Positions 9,392-18,273 of a stretch of DNA of 64,000 nucleotides are shown in pieces (within the stretch, counting starts at the first letter, position 1; each line of letters begins with the position of its first letter). The notes under the pieces are model-generated. The model had not been told where the DNA came from, ran no database searches, and saw only the letters and a program-made list of their open reading frames with translations. A program made the position numbers and the translations under genes. The stretch comes from Pseudomonadota bacterium (GTDB lineage: Bacteria > Pseudomonadota > Gammaproteobacteria > Burkholderiales > Burkholderiaceae_C): positions 1 through 64,000 of the forward strand of contig JADFIG010000006.1 in NCBI GenBank assembly GCA_022566735.1, read 5' to 3'.

Positions 9392-11494
9392 ATGCTGTAT
9401 CCCCAAGAATTTGACGTGATCGTGGTCGGGGGTGGCCACGCTGGCACCGAAGCGGCCCTGGCGGCCGCCCGCATGGGTTGCGCCACGCTGCTGCTGAGCC
9501 ACAACATCGAGACCCTGGGCCAGATGAGTTGCAACCCGTCGATCGGCGGGATCGGCAAGGGTCACCTGGTCAAGGAAGTCGATGCCCTGGGCGGGGCCAT
9601 GGCCGAAGCGACCGACGAGGGCGGCATCCAGTTCCGCATCCTCAATGCCAGCAAGGGGCCGGCCGTGCGTGCCACCCGCGCCCAGGCCGACCGCATCCTC
9701 TACAAGGCCGCCATCCGCCGCCGCCTGGAGAACCAGCCGAACCTGTGGCTGTTCCAGCAGGCCGTGGACGACCTGATGGTCGAGGGCGATGGCGAGGGCG
9801 CCCGCGTGGTGGGTGCCGTCACGCAGGTGGGCATCCGTTTCAGAGCGCGCACGGTGGTGCTGACCGCGGGCACCTTCCTGGACGGCCGCATCCACGTCGG
9901 GCTGCAGAACCACAGCGCCGGCCGCGCGGGCGACCCGCCAGCGGTGACGTTGTCGGCGCGCCTCAAGGAGCTCAAGCTGCCCCAGGGCCGCCTGAAGACG
10001 GGGACGCCGCCGCGCATCGACGGGCGCAGCATCGACTTCAGCCAACTCGGCGAGCAGCCGGGCGATGGCGTCGGTCGGGTGGGGCGCTGGGGTGCGTCGG
10101 CGCCCACGGGACCCGGGGTGCCGGTGTTCAGCTTCCTGGGTTCGCCCGAGCAGCACCCGCGCCAGCTGCCGTGCTGGATCACGCACACCAACCAGCGGAC
10201 GCACGACATCATCCGCTCCGGTTTCGACCGCAGCCCGATGTTCACCGGCGTGATCGAAGGGGTGGGGCCGCGTTACTGCCCGTCCATCGAGGACAAGATC
10301 AACCGCTTCGCCGACAAGGATTCGCACCAGATCTTCCTGGAGCCCGAGGGCCTGACGACGAACGAGTTCTACCCCAACGGCATCAGCACCTCGCTGCCCT
10401 TCGACATCCAGCTGGCGGCACTGCGCACCATGCCGGGTCTGGAGAACGCCTACATCCTGCGGCCGGGCTATGCCATCGAGTACGACTACTTCGACCCGCG
10501 TGAGCTGAAGTCGACCTTCGAGACCAAGGCCATCGGCGGCCTGTTTTTCGCAGGCCAGATCAACGGCACTACCGGCTACGAAGAGGCTGCGGCACAAGGC
10601 CTCTTCGCGGGCGTCAATGCCGCGCTGCAGGCCCAGGGCAAGGGCCCGTTCACCCTGCGCCGCGACCAGGCCTACCTGGGCGTGCTGGTGGACGACCTGA
10701 GCACCCAGGGCGTGACCGAGCCCTACCGCATGTTCACCAGCCGCGCGGAGTTCCGCCTGCAGCTGCGCGAGGACAACGCCGACATGCGCCTGACCGAACT
10801 GGGCCGCGAACTGGGCTTGGTGGATGACGTGCGTTGGGGCGCCTTCAACCGCAAGCGCGATGCGGTTTCACGTGAAACACAGCGCCTGCAGAACAGCTGG
10901 GCACGTCCGGCGACCCTGCCTGCCGAGGAGGCCGAGCGCTTGCTGGGCAAGGCCCTGGAGCGCGAGTACAAGCTGGCCGACCTGCTGCGTCGCCCCGGCG
11001 TGGCCTATGACCAGGTGGCCGAGGCCGGCAAGCTGGTCGCCGAGCGCCAGGCCGCCCTGCGTGCGGAAGGGGCCCGGGGCGTGGTCACCGAGGACGTGGG
11101 CTTGCCTGCGCACGTCGACCGCCAGACCCTGCATGCCGACCTGGGGGCGACGCTGGCCGACGCGGTGATCGAGCAGGTCGAGATCAGCATCAAGTACGCC
11201 GGCTACATCGACAAGCAGAACGAGGAGGTCGAGCGGGCCGCGGCCTACGAGCACCTCCGCCTGCCCGAGGAGTTGGACTACATGGCCGTGTCGGCGCTGA
11301 GCATCGAGGCGCGCCAGAAGCTCAACAAGCACCGCCCCGAGACGCTGGGCCAGGCCTCGCGCATTTCCGGCATCACGCCCGCGGCCATCTCCCTCTTGCT
11401 GATCCACCTGAAGAAGGGGCGCTTCAAGGGCTTTGCCACCGTGGCCGAGTCGGCCGGTGCGGCGGCGCCTGCGCAGGCGGTGGCCCGTTCCTGA
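9392..11494 (+). CDS. mnmG: tRNA uridine-5-carboxymethylaminomethyl(34) synthesis enzyme MnmG (GidA)
   Basis: [23 protein letters not shown]...[24 protein letters not shown]; full-length. Confidence 0.97.
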   Translation: MLYPQEFDVIVVGGGHAGTEAALAAARMGCATLLLSHNIETLGQMSCNPSIGGIGKGHLVKEVDALGGAMAEATDEGGIQFRILNASKGPAVRATRAQADRILYKAAIRRRLENQPNLWLFQQAVDDLMVEGDGEGARVVGAVTQVGIRFRARTVVLTAGTFLDGRIHVGLQNHSAGRAGDPPAVTLSARLKELKLPQGRLKTGTPPRIDGRSIDFSQLGEQPGDGVGRVGRWGASAPTGPGVPVFSFLGSPEQHPRQLPCWITHTNQRTHDIIRSGFDRSPMFTGVIEGVGPRYCPSIEDKINRFADKDSHQIFLEPEGLTTNEFYPNGISTSLPFDIQLAALRTMPGLENAYILRPGYAIEYDYFDPRELKSTFETKAIGGLFFAGQINGTTGYEEAAAQGLFAGVNAALQAQGKGPFTLRRDQAYLGVLVDDLSTQGVTEPYRMFTSRAEFRLQLREDNADMRLTELGRELGLVDDVRWGAFNRKRDAVSRETQRLQNSWARPATLPAEEAERLLGKALEREYKLADLLRRPGVAYDQVAEAGKLVAERQAALRAEGARGVVTEDVGLPAHVDRQTLHADLGATLADAVIEQVEISIKYAGYIDKQNEEVERAAAYEHLRLPEELDYMAVSALSIEARQKLNKHRPETLGQASRISGITPAAISLLLIHLKKGRFKGFATVAESAGAAAPAQAVARS
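10864..10879. promoter_or_regulatory. parS-like ParB-binding site GGTTTCACGTGAAACA (inside mnmG)
   Basis: 15/16 match to consensus TGTTTCACGTGAAACA; parA/parB nearby. Confidence 0.85.
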
Positions 11495-11552
11495 AGCCGA
11501 TCCCTTGACCTTTGCCATCCGCCTTGCTGTTTTTCTTGCCCGCGATCTGCCC

Positions 11553-12302
11553 ATGAGCCGAAGCCCTTCCGGTCGTCCTTCCGCGCCTGCTGCCCGAGCT
11601 GTCACCAGGCCCGCCGCCCAACCCGTCCAGTGGAGCGAGTCCGAGTGGTTGGCGGCCATCCCGCCGGTGCTGGACGCCCTGGGGCTGGCGCTGAGCCCCG
11701 CGCAAGTCCAGCAGTTGGCGGCCTACATGGGCTTGCTGAGCCACTGGAACGCGACCTTCAACCTGACGGCGCTGCGCAGCGCGCCGGACATGCTCAGCCA
11801 CCATCTGGCCGACTGTCTGGCGGTCCTGCCGTCCTTGGTGGCCCAAGTGCGCGAGCGCTGGGCCGGGCGGGCGGAGGAGGGTGGCTTGCGCGTGCTGGAC
11901 GTGGGCAGTGGCGGCGGCCTGCCCGGGGTGGTGCTGGCCATCTGCAGCCCTGCGTTGCGGGTCAGCTGTGTGGACACCGTGGGCAAGAAGGCCGCCTTCA
12001 TCCGCCAGGTGGCGGCCGAGTTGCGCCTGGGTCAGCTCCGTGGGGAGCATGCCCGGGTCGAGCAGTTGCCCGGCCGTTACGACCTCATCACTTCGCGGGC
12101 CTTTGCCTCGCTGGAGGATTTTGTCCGCCTGACCCGGCAGCAGCTGGCGCCTGGCGGCGTCTGGATGGCCATGAAGGGCAAGCTCCCGGACGAGGAGCTG
12201 AAGGCGTTGCCTCAGGACGTGGAAGTGTTCCACGTGGAACATCTGGCGGTGCCGGGCCTGGATGCCGAGCGCTGCCTGATCTGGATGCGACCACGGACGT
12301 GA
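11553..12302 (+). CDS. rsmG: 16S rRNA (guanine527-N7)-methyltransferase RsmG (GidB)
   Basis: WNATFNLTALRSAPDMLSHHLADCLA...VLDVGSGGGLPGVVLAI...DLITSRAFASL; follows mnmG. Confidence 0.95.
   Translation: MSRSPSGRPSAPAARAVTRPAAQPVQWSESEWLAAIPPVLDALGLALSPAQVQQLAAYMGLLSHWNATFNLTALRSAPDMLSHHLADCLAVLPSLVAQVRERWAGRAEEGGLRVLDVGSGGGLPGVVLAICSPALRVSCVDTVGKKAAFIRQVAAELRLGQLRGEHARVEQLPGRYDLITSRAFASLEDFVRLTRQQLAPGGVWMAMKGKLPDEELKALPQDVEVFHVEHLAVPGLDAERCLIWMRPRT
12226..12241. promoter_or_regulatory. parS-like site TGTTCCACGTGGAACA (inside rsmG)
   Basis: Perfect 16-bp palindrome, known type of parS variant; encodes VFHVEH. Confidence 0.8.
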
Positions 12303-12393
12303 TGCCGGCCCATCCATCACCAGCGAGCAGCACCACCGGCGTCCAACCACAGCGCGGGGCGACTCCCGCGCCTGGGCGAGGATAATCAAGGCG

Positions 12394-13248
12394 TTGGAGG
12401 CCGATGGCCTGCCCGTGTTTGTGGAGATGCGCTTGTCCCGTTCATTGACGATCCTTCGCCGAGCGCCCGCACGGGTTCGCCCTGCTCTGGGCCTGTTTGC
12501 CGCGCCTGTGCTCACGCGCTGGGTGTGGGCCTTGGGGGGCGTGGCGTTCGCGCTCGGTGGCCTGTCCGGTGAGGTGCTGGCGGTCCCAGCCAGGGCGGTG
12601 GCCGCTGCGCCTCAGGCGGTGTCCTCCGCGGTGCAGGTGCCCGCGCCGGTCTACCTGCCTGAGGCGCCGCACGACCTCAGCGCGCCTCCGTCCGTGGAGG
12701 TGGCGACGCCCGAGCGCACCCGCAGCCTTGTTTCACGTGAAACCACGCCGTCGCGGCCCAGGGCGGGCGTGGGTGGGGTGGCGGATGGGTCTGCCGATGC
12801 GGCAGGTAAGGGCCGTGTCGCGTCACGCCAGCAGGCGCGCACCCCGTCTCGGCGCGACACCCGGGCGGAGCAGGCCTCGCTTGTCGGACCGGGTCGCACC
12901 AGGAAGCGTCTGGCGCTGCCGGTCACGCCACAGGGTGCCCTGCAGCGCAGCGACGCGCACCGCCAGGCACATGCCGGGGCCGCCGTGGCGAAGCGCAAGG
13001 CGATGGCGCCAGCCGGCGTTCACGCTCCGAGCAAGGCTGTCACGAAAACGGCAGGGACATCCCGCGGCCTGGGCGCCACCCAGGGCACGCGCGCCAAGGC
13101 CGGACGTTCGGCGAAGGCGCAGGGCTCGGTTCAGGCGCGCACCCGGCGGATGCCTGAGCGCAGCGCGGCATCCCGGGCCGGGCTGCGGCGCGGTGCCGCC
13201 GCATCGCACGCAAGCCTGACCCCGGATCGTCCGGGGCACAAGCGATAA
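12394..13248 (+). CDS. Uncharacterised basic Ala/Arg/Lys-rich protein with N-terminal signal/TM segment
   Basis: Open frame between rsmG and parA with high GC3; hydrophobic TRWVWALGGVAFALGGLSGEVLAV then low-complexity basic tail. Confidence 0.5.
   Translation: MEADGLPVFVEMRLSRSLTILRRAPARVRPALGLFAAPVLTRWVWALGGVAFALGGLSGEVLAVPARAVAAAPQAVSSAVQVPAPVYLPEAPHDLSAPPSVEVATPERTRSLVSRETTPSRPRAGVGGVADGSADAAGKGRVASRQQARTPSRRDTRAEQASLVGPGRTRKRLALPVTPQGALQRSDAHRQAHAGAAVAKRKAMAPAGVHAPSKAVTKTAGTSRGLGATQGTRAKAGRSAKAQGSVQARTRRMPERSAASRAGLRRGAAASHASLTPDRPGHKR
12729..12744. promoter_or_regulatory. parS-like site TGTTTCACGTGAAACC (inside 12394-13248)
   Basis: 15/16 match to parS consensus, ~510 bp upstream of parA. 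Confidence 0.85.
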
Positions 13249-13255
13249 TCCCGCC

Positions 13256-14080
13256 ATGCCGCACATCTTCTGCATCGCCAACCAAAAGGGCGGGGTGGGC
13301 AAGACCACCACCACCGTCAACCTGGCGGCCGGTCTGGCCCAGATCGGCCAGCGCGTCCTCATCATCGACCTCGACCCCCAGGGCAATGCCACCATGGGTT
13401 CGGGCGTGGACAAGCGCACCCTGGCCCACAGCGTCTACGATGTGCTGCTGGAAGATGTCAGCATCGCGGAAGCCCGCGTGCACAGCGAGAAGGCGGGCTA
13501 CGACGTGCTCGGCGCCAACCGCGAACTGGCCGGTGCCGAGGTGGAACTGGTCAACCTGGAGCGCCGCGACCGGCGCCTGAAGACGGCCATCGAGGCCGCC
13601 GCGGCCGACCACGACTTCGTGCTCATCGACTGCCCACCGTCCCTGAGCCTGCTCACGCTCAATGGCCTGACCTGCGCCCACGGCGTGATCGTGCCCATGC
13701 AGTGCGAGTACTTCGCGCTCGAAGGCCTGACCGACCTGGTCAACACGGTCAAGCAGGTGCACGCCAACCTCAACCGCGAGCTGCAGCTCATCGGCCTGCT
13801 GCGCGTCATGTTCGACCCGCGCATCACCTTGCAGCAGCAGGTCAGCGACCAGCTCAAGGCGCACTTCGGCGACAAGGTGTTCGACACCGTCATCCCGCGC
13901 AATGTGCGCCTGGCCGAGGCACCCAGCTACGGCCTGCCCGGCGTGGTGTTCGACCCGGCCTCCAAGGGCGCCCAGGCCTTCGTGTCCTTCGCCGAAGAGT
14001 TGGTGCGCCGCGTCGCGAGTGGACAGCCCGCAACGGCCGCTGCGCCTGCGCCGGCGGCGACCCCCGCGCCGCAAGCCTGA
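13256..14080 (+). CDS. parA: Chromosome-partitioning ATPase ParA (Soj)
   Basis: HIFCIANQKGGVGKTTTTVNLAAGLAQIGQRVLIIDLDPQGNATMGSG. Confidence 0.96.
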   Translation: MPHIFCIANQKGGVGKTTTTVNLAAGLAQIGQRVLIIDLDPQGNATMGSGVDKRTLAHSVYDVLLEDVSIAEARVHSEKAGYDVLGANRELAGAEVELVNLERRDRRLKTAIEAAAADHDFVLIDCPPSLSLLTLNGLTCAHGVIVPMQCEYFALEGLTDLVNTVKQVHANLNRELQLIGLLRVMFDPRITLQQQVSDQLKAHFGDKVFDTVIPRNVRLAEAPSYGLPGVVFDPASKGAQAFVSFAEELVRRVASGQPATAAAPAPAATPAPQA

Positions 14081-14089
14081 CGGCACCGG

Positions 14090-15808
14090 TCAGGCCGCGG
14101 GCACGGGCCCCTGAACCTGCGCGAGTTGCTCGTCGAGGCAGCGCAGCAGGGCGGTGACGTCCAGCGGCTTGGTCAGGTAGGCGCGAAAGCCGTGCGCCCG
14201 CGCCGCCTGGATCCGGTCGGGCATGGCATCGGCGGACAGCGCCACCCGCGGGATGTCGCGCGTGGCCTCGTCGCCGTCCAGGGCCTGGGCCAGCGCCAGG
14301 CCGCTCATGTCGCCCAGGTGCATGTCCACCAGCATCAGGTCGGGCCGCTGGCGCCGGGCCAGCTCCAGCGCGCGCTGGCCGTTGGTGGCCACGCGCAGTT
14401 GCCAGTGCGGGCGCAGCTTGACCACCTGGTGCACCAGCGCGATGTTCACCTCGTGGTCTTCGGCATAGAGGATGGTGGCTGGGCGGCTTGGCGCGGCCGT
14501 GGTGTTGTCCTGGGGTGAGGGGGCGTCGGCGTCGACGGGGCGCTCGGCCACGGGCAAGGTCAGCGTCACCGCGGTGCCTTGGCCCACGGTGCTGTCCACC
14601 GCCAGCCGCCCGCCCATCAGGCGCACCAGCTTGTCGACGATGACCAGGCCGATGCCTGTGCCCTCGATGCCTGTCTGCTCCACGCCCAGCCGGTTGAAGG
14701 GCTGGAAGAGCTGCGCGCGCTGGGCCTCGCTCATGCCGATGCCGGTGTCGCGCACGGTGATGGCGACCTCGGGCGCCTTGCCGTCCTGAGGCACGGGCGC
14801 CACGGTCAGTCTGACCTGGCCGCCCTGGCGGTTGTACTTGATGGCATTGCTCAGCAGATTCACCAGCACCTGGCGCAGCCGCACCCGGTCGGCCTGCACC
14901 GTCAGCGGCGGGGAAGGCTCCGGCGGGCGCAACTGCACCCCGGCCTTGCGTGCCAGGCTGCCCACCAGCTCTTGGGCCTCGTCGACGACGCTGCCGACGT
15001 CCTGCGGCTCCAGCAGCAAGGGCAGGGCGCCGGCCTCGATGCGCGAGAGGTCCAGCACATCGCCCAGGATGGACAGCAGGTGCTGCCCGGCCTGCTCGAT
15101 GAGCCTGACGCGGCGGCGGTGCTCGGCGGTGAAGACGTGGCTGGGATCCATCTCCAGCAGCTGCGCAAAGCCGATCACGGCGTTCAGCGGGGTGCGCAGC
15201 TCGTGGCTCATGCGCGAGAGGAAGTCGTTCTTGGCCTGGCTGGCCTGCTCGGCCGTGCGCGCGGCGATCAGGGCCTCGGCATAGAGCTTCTGCTCGGTCA
15301 CGTCCTGCACATAGCCGTACCAGGCGGTGCGGCCGTCGGGGCCCTCGCGCAACGCCACCGACTGCCCCGCCATCCAGCGCAGGCCTTTGACGGGCAGCAG
15401 CACGCGGTACTCGTAGCGCGCCACCTTGCCGGCCGCGGTGGGCACGGTGGCGCTCAGGCGCTTGACGGCCGGCAGGTCGTCGGGGTGGATGCGTTCGTAG
15501 TGCGAGTCCCAGTCCAGCGCCTCGGGGCGGCTGGCGTCGAGCTCGTAGAGCTCGGCCGCGCGCTGGCTGATGTAGTGCAGGTGGAAGCGGCCGTCCTCGC
15601 CCACCACGCCTTTGAAGAGCACGCCGGGGATGTGCTGGCTCAGGCTCTGCAGCAGGCCTTCGCGGGCGTGCAGGCGCTGCTGGGTCTGCGCCAGCTGTGC
15701 GCGCAACGCCGCCACCTCTTGCTGCAAGGCAGCCAGCGCGGGGCCATCGCCCGCGCTGGGGGCGGTCGCCTGGGCGCTGTCAGTGGAAGGGGGGGACTGC
15801 GAGGACAT
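14090..15808 (-). CDS. PAS-domain hybrid sensor histidine kinase with C-terminal receiver
   Basis: FLSRMSHELRTPLNAVIGFAQLL; VNLLSNAIKYN; GTGIGLVIV; LMLVDMHLGDMSG; YLTKPLD. Confidence 0.93.
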   Translation of the reverse strand: MSSQSPPSTDSAQATAPSAGDGPALAALQQEVAALRAQLAQTQQRLHAREGLLQSLSQHIPGVLFKGVVGEDGRFHLHYISQRAAELYELDASRPEALDWDSHYERIHPDDLPAVKRLSATVPTAAGKVARYEYRVLLPVKGLRWMAGQSVALREGPDGRTAWYGYVQDVTEQKLYAEALIAARTAEQASQAKNDFLSRMSHELRTPLNAVIGFAQLLEMDPSHVFTAEHRRRVRLIEQAGQHLLSILGDVLDLSRIEAGALPLLLEPQDVGSVVDEAQELVGSLARKAGVQLRPPEPSPPLTVQADRVRLRQVLVNLLSNAIKYNRQGGQVRLTVAPVPQDGKAPEVAITVRDTGIGMSEAQRAQLFQPFNRLGVEQTGIEGTGIGLVIVDKLVRLMGGRLAVDSTVGQGTAVTLTLPVAERPVDADAPSPQDNTTAAPSRPATILYAEDHEVNIALVHQVVKLRPHWQLRVATNGQRALELARRQRPDLMLVDMHLGDMSGLALAQALDGDEATRDIPRVALSADAMPDRIQAARAHGFRAYLTKPLDVTALLRCLDEQLAQVQGPVPAA

Positions 15809-15935
15809 CACCCCCATGTTGTCGGACAAATCGCGACAGGGTGGAGAGAGGGACGACCCGCATGCCGTGCCCCGTCGAACCACATGTCGCACCCACCAGC
15901 GGGAAACGCGACGGAAACCGCGGACAATCACCCCC

Positions 15936-16841
15936 ATGGCGACCAAGAAATCCAAAGGCCTGGGCATGGGCCTGGAGGCCCTGCTGGGCCCCAAAGTCAG
16001 CGACAACCCCAACTCCGGCGCATCCACCGGCGGCAGCCCCTCGGTGCTGCGTCTGGACCTGCTGCAGCCCGGCAAGTACCAGCCGCGCACGCGCATGGAC
16101 GAGGGCTCGCTGTACGAGCTGGCCGAGAGCATCAAGGCCCAGGGCGTCATGCAGCCCATCCTGGTGCGCCCGGTGGGTGCGGGCAAGTACGAGATCATCG
16201 CCGGTGAGCGCCGCTCGCGCGCGGCGAAGCTGGCGGGGCTGGCCGAGGTGCCGGTGCTGGTCAAGGACGTGCCCGACGAGGCCGCCGCGGCCATGGCCCT
16301 GATCGAGAACATCCAGCGCGAAGACCTCAACCCGCTGGAAGAGGCCCAGGGCCTGCAGCGCCTGACCGCCGAGTTCGGCCTCACGCACGAGCAGGCCGCC
16401 CAGGCCGTGGGCCGCTCGCGCAGCGCCGCCTCCAACCTGCTGCGCCTGCTCAACCTGGCCGAGCCGGTGCAGGGCATGCTGATGGCCGGTGACATCGACA
16501 TGGGCCACGCCCGCGCCTTGTTGCCGCTGGACAAGGCCGTGCAGATCACCACCGCCCACGAGGTGGTGGCCAGGAAGCTCAATGTGCGCGAGACCGAAAA
16601 ACTCGTCACCAAGGTGCAGGGCGCCGGCCGCCAGGCCCCGCTGCTGCGCGTCAAGGGCGAGAAGTCCCGCGACGTGCTGCGCCTGGAAGAGCAGCTGTCT
16701 GACTTGCTGACAGCGCAAGTGAGCATTCACATCAAGCGCAAGACCAAGCGCGGCGAGCAGGGCGAGGTCACCATCCAGTTCGGCAGCCTGGAGGAGCTCA
16801 ACGGCGTGATCGACAAGCTGCGCGGCGGCCCCGAGGCCTGA
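15936..16841 (+). CDS. parB: ParB/Spo0J chromosome-partitioning protein
   Basis: KKSKGLGMGLEALLG...YEIIAGERRSRAAKLAGL...ALIENIQREDLNPLEEAQGLQRL. Confidence 0.96.
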   Translation: MATKKSKGLGMGLEALLGPKVSDNPNSGASTGGSPSVLRLDLLQPGKYQPRTRMDEGSLYELAESIKAQGVMQPILVRPVGAGKYEIIAGERRSRAAKLAGLAEVPVLVKDVPDEAAAAMALIENIQREDLNPLEEAQGLQRLTAEFGLTHEQAAQAVGRSRSAASNLLRLLNLAEPVQGMLMAGDIDMGHARALLPLDKAVQITTAHEVVARKLNVRETEKLVTKVQGAGRQAPLLRVKGEKSRDVLRLEEQLSDLLTAQVSIHIKRKTKRGEQGEVTIQFGSLEELNGVIDKLRGGPEA

Positions 16842-16866
16842 GCCCGGCGCACGCTGCCGATTTGCC

Positions 16867-17637
16867 ATGGCCGCCCGCCCGCAGCCCCGGCTCCTGCTGC
16901 CCTGGCCCCTGCCGGCCGCCGCCACCTGGGCGCTCGCCTGGGGCCTGGCGCTGGCCTTGCGCCGGGCCGATGCGCCCGTGTGGGCGGTGCTGGGCCTGCC
17001 CACGGCCCTGGGCGCCCTGGCCGCCTTGTGGCCCGCGGTGGCCCCCACACCGTGGCGGCGCGTGTTCGTGGCCGGCGGCTTCCCCTTGAGCGTGCTGGCC
17101 CTGGGGCAGGGCGGTGCGGTGCCGGCCTGGCTCTGGCTGGCGCCCCTGGCCCTGCTGCTGCTGGCCTACCCGCGCCGGGCCTGGCGTGACGCGCCGGTCT
17201 TCCCGACGCCGCGCGGCGCCCTGGCCGAGCTGCCGCGGCACATCCACCTGCCCGAGCGGGCTCGCGTGCTGGACGCCGGCTGCGGCATGGGCGATGGCCT
17301 GATCGAGCTGCACGCGGCCTGGCCGCAGGCGCGCCTGGAGGGCGTGGAGTGGAGCGCCCTGTGGCGCACGGTGGCGGCCTGGCGCTGTCCGTGGGCGCGC
17401 GTGCGCCGAGGTGACATGTGGGCCGACGACTGGTCGGACTTCGACCTGGTCTACCTGTTCCAGCGGCCCGAAACCATGCCGCGAGCCATGGCCAAGGCCC
17501 ACCAGGAAATGCGACCGGGCCGCTGGCTGGTCAGCCTGGAGTTCGAGGCCCCGCCGTCCTGGCGGCCCCAGGCCCGCATCGAACTGGCCGGCGGGCGGCC
17601 CCTGTGGGTCTACCGCGTGCCGGGCGCGGCGTCCTGA
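16867..17637 (+). CDS. Membrane-anchored class I SAM-dependent methyltransferase
   Basis: N-terminal TM segments followed by RARVLDAGCGMGDGLIELHAAWPQARLEGVEW. Confidence 0.82.
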   Translation: MAARPQPRLLLPWPLPAAATWALAWGLALALRRADAPVWAVLGLPTALGALAALWPAVAPTPWRRVFVAGGFPLSVLALGQGGAVPAWLWLAPLALLLLAYPRRAWRDAPVFPTPRGALAELPRHIHLPERARVLDAGCGMGDGLIELHAAWPQARLEGVEWSALWRTVAAWRCPWARVRRGDMWADDWSDFDLVYLFQRPETMPRAMAKAHQEMRPGRWLVSLEFEAPPSWRPQARIELAGGRPLWVYRVPGAAS

Positions 17638-17715
17638 CAAGGGCCCTGCCGCGAATGCCTTGCTGAGCGCATCACGCCAGCGCGCACTACACTCCAGCGT
17701 CTTGCCTGTCTGTCC

Positions 17716-18252
17716 ATGCCGATGTCTGCACCGCCTGCCCCTGCTGTCCCTGCCGCACCCTCTTCGGCCGCGCCTTTTTCCCAGGAGGATTACCGCGCCG
17801 CCCTGGGCCAGTTCGCCACCGGGGTCACCATCGTCACGGCGCGCGCCGCAGACGGCCGCCTGCTGGGCCTGACGGCCAACTCCTTCAACTCGGTCTCGCT
17901 GGCGCCGCCGCTGGTGCTGTGGAGCCTGTCGTGCCAGTCCAGCTCCATGCCGGGCTTCCAGTCGGCCTCGCACTACGCCATCAACGTCCTGGCGGCAGAC
18001 CAGCGCCTGCTGGCCGAGCGCTTTTCGCGCAAGGGCATCGACCGTTTCGAGGGCGTGGCCTGGCGTGCCGGCCTCACCGGGGCGCCGGTCATCGACGGTG
18101 CCGTGGCCGTGTTCGAGTGCCGCAACCGCAGCCAGCATGCCGAGGGCGACCACATCATCTTCGTGGGCGAGGTCGGGCACTGCCACCGCCGTGTCGGCGC
18201 GGCCCCGCTGGTCTTCCACGGCGGCCGCTTCTTCACCGACCTGACGATGTGA
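17716..18252 (+). CDS. Flavin reductase family protein (FMN-binding)
   Basis: YRAALGQFATGVTIVTARAADGRLLGLTANSFNSVSLAPPLVLWSL. Confidence 0.9.
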   Translation: MPMSAPPAPAVPAAPSSAAPFSQEDYRAALGQFATGVTIVTARAADGRLLGLTANSFNSVSLAPPLVLWSLSCQSSSMPGFQSASHYAINVLAADQRLLAERFSRKGIDRFEGVAWRAGLTGAPVIDGAVAVFECRNRSQHAEGDHIIFVGEVGHCHRRVGAAPLVFHGGRFFTDLTM

Positions 18253-18273
18253 GGGGATGCCCGCCCGGCGGGC

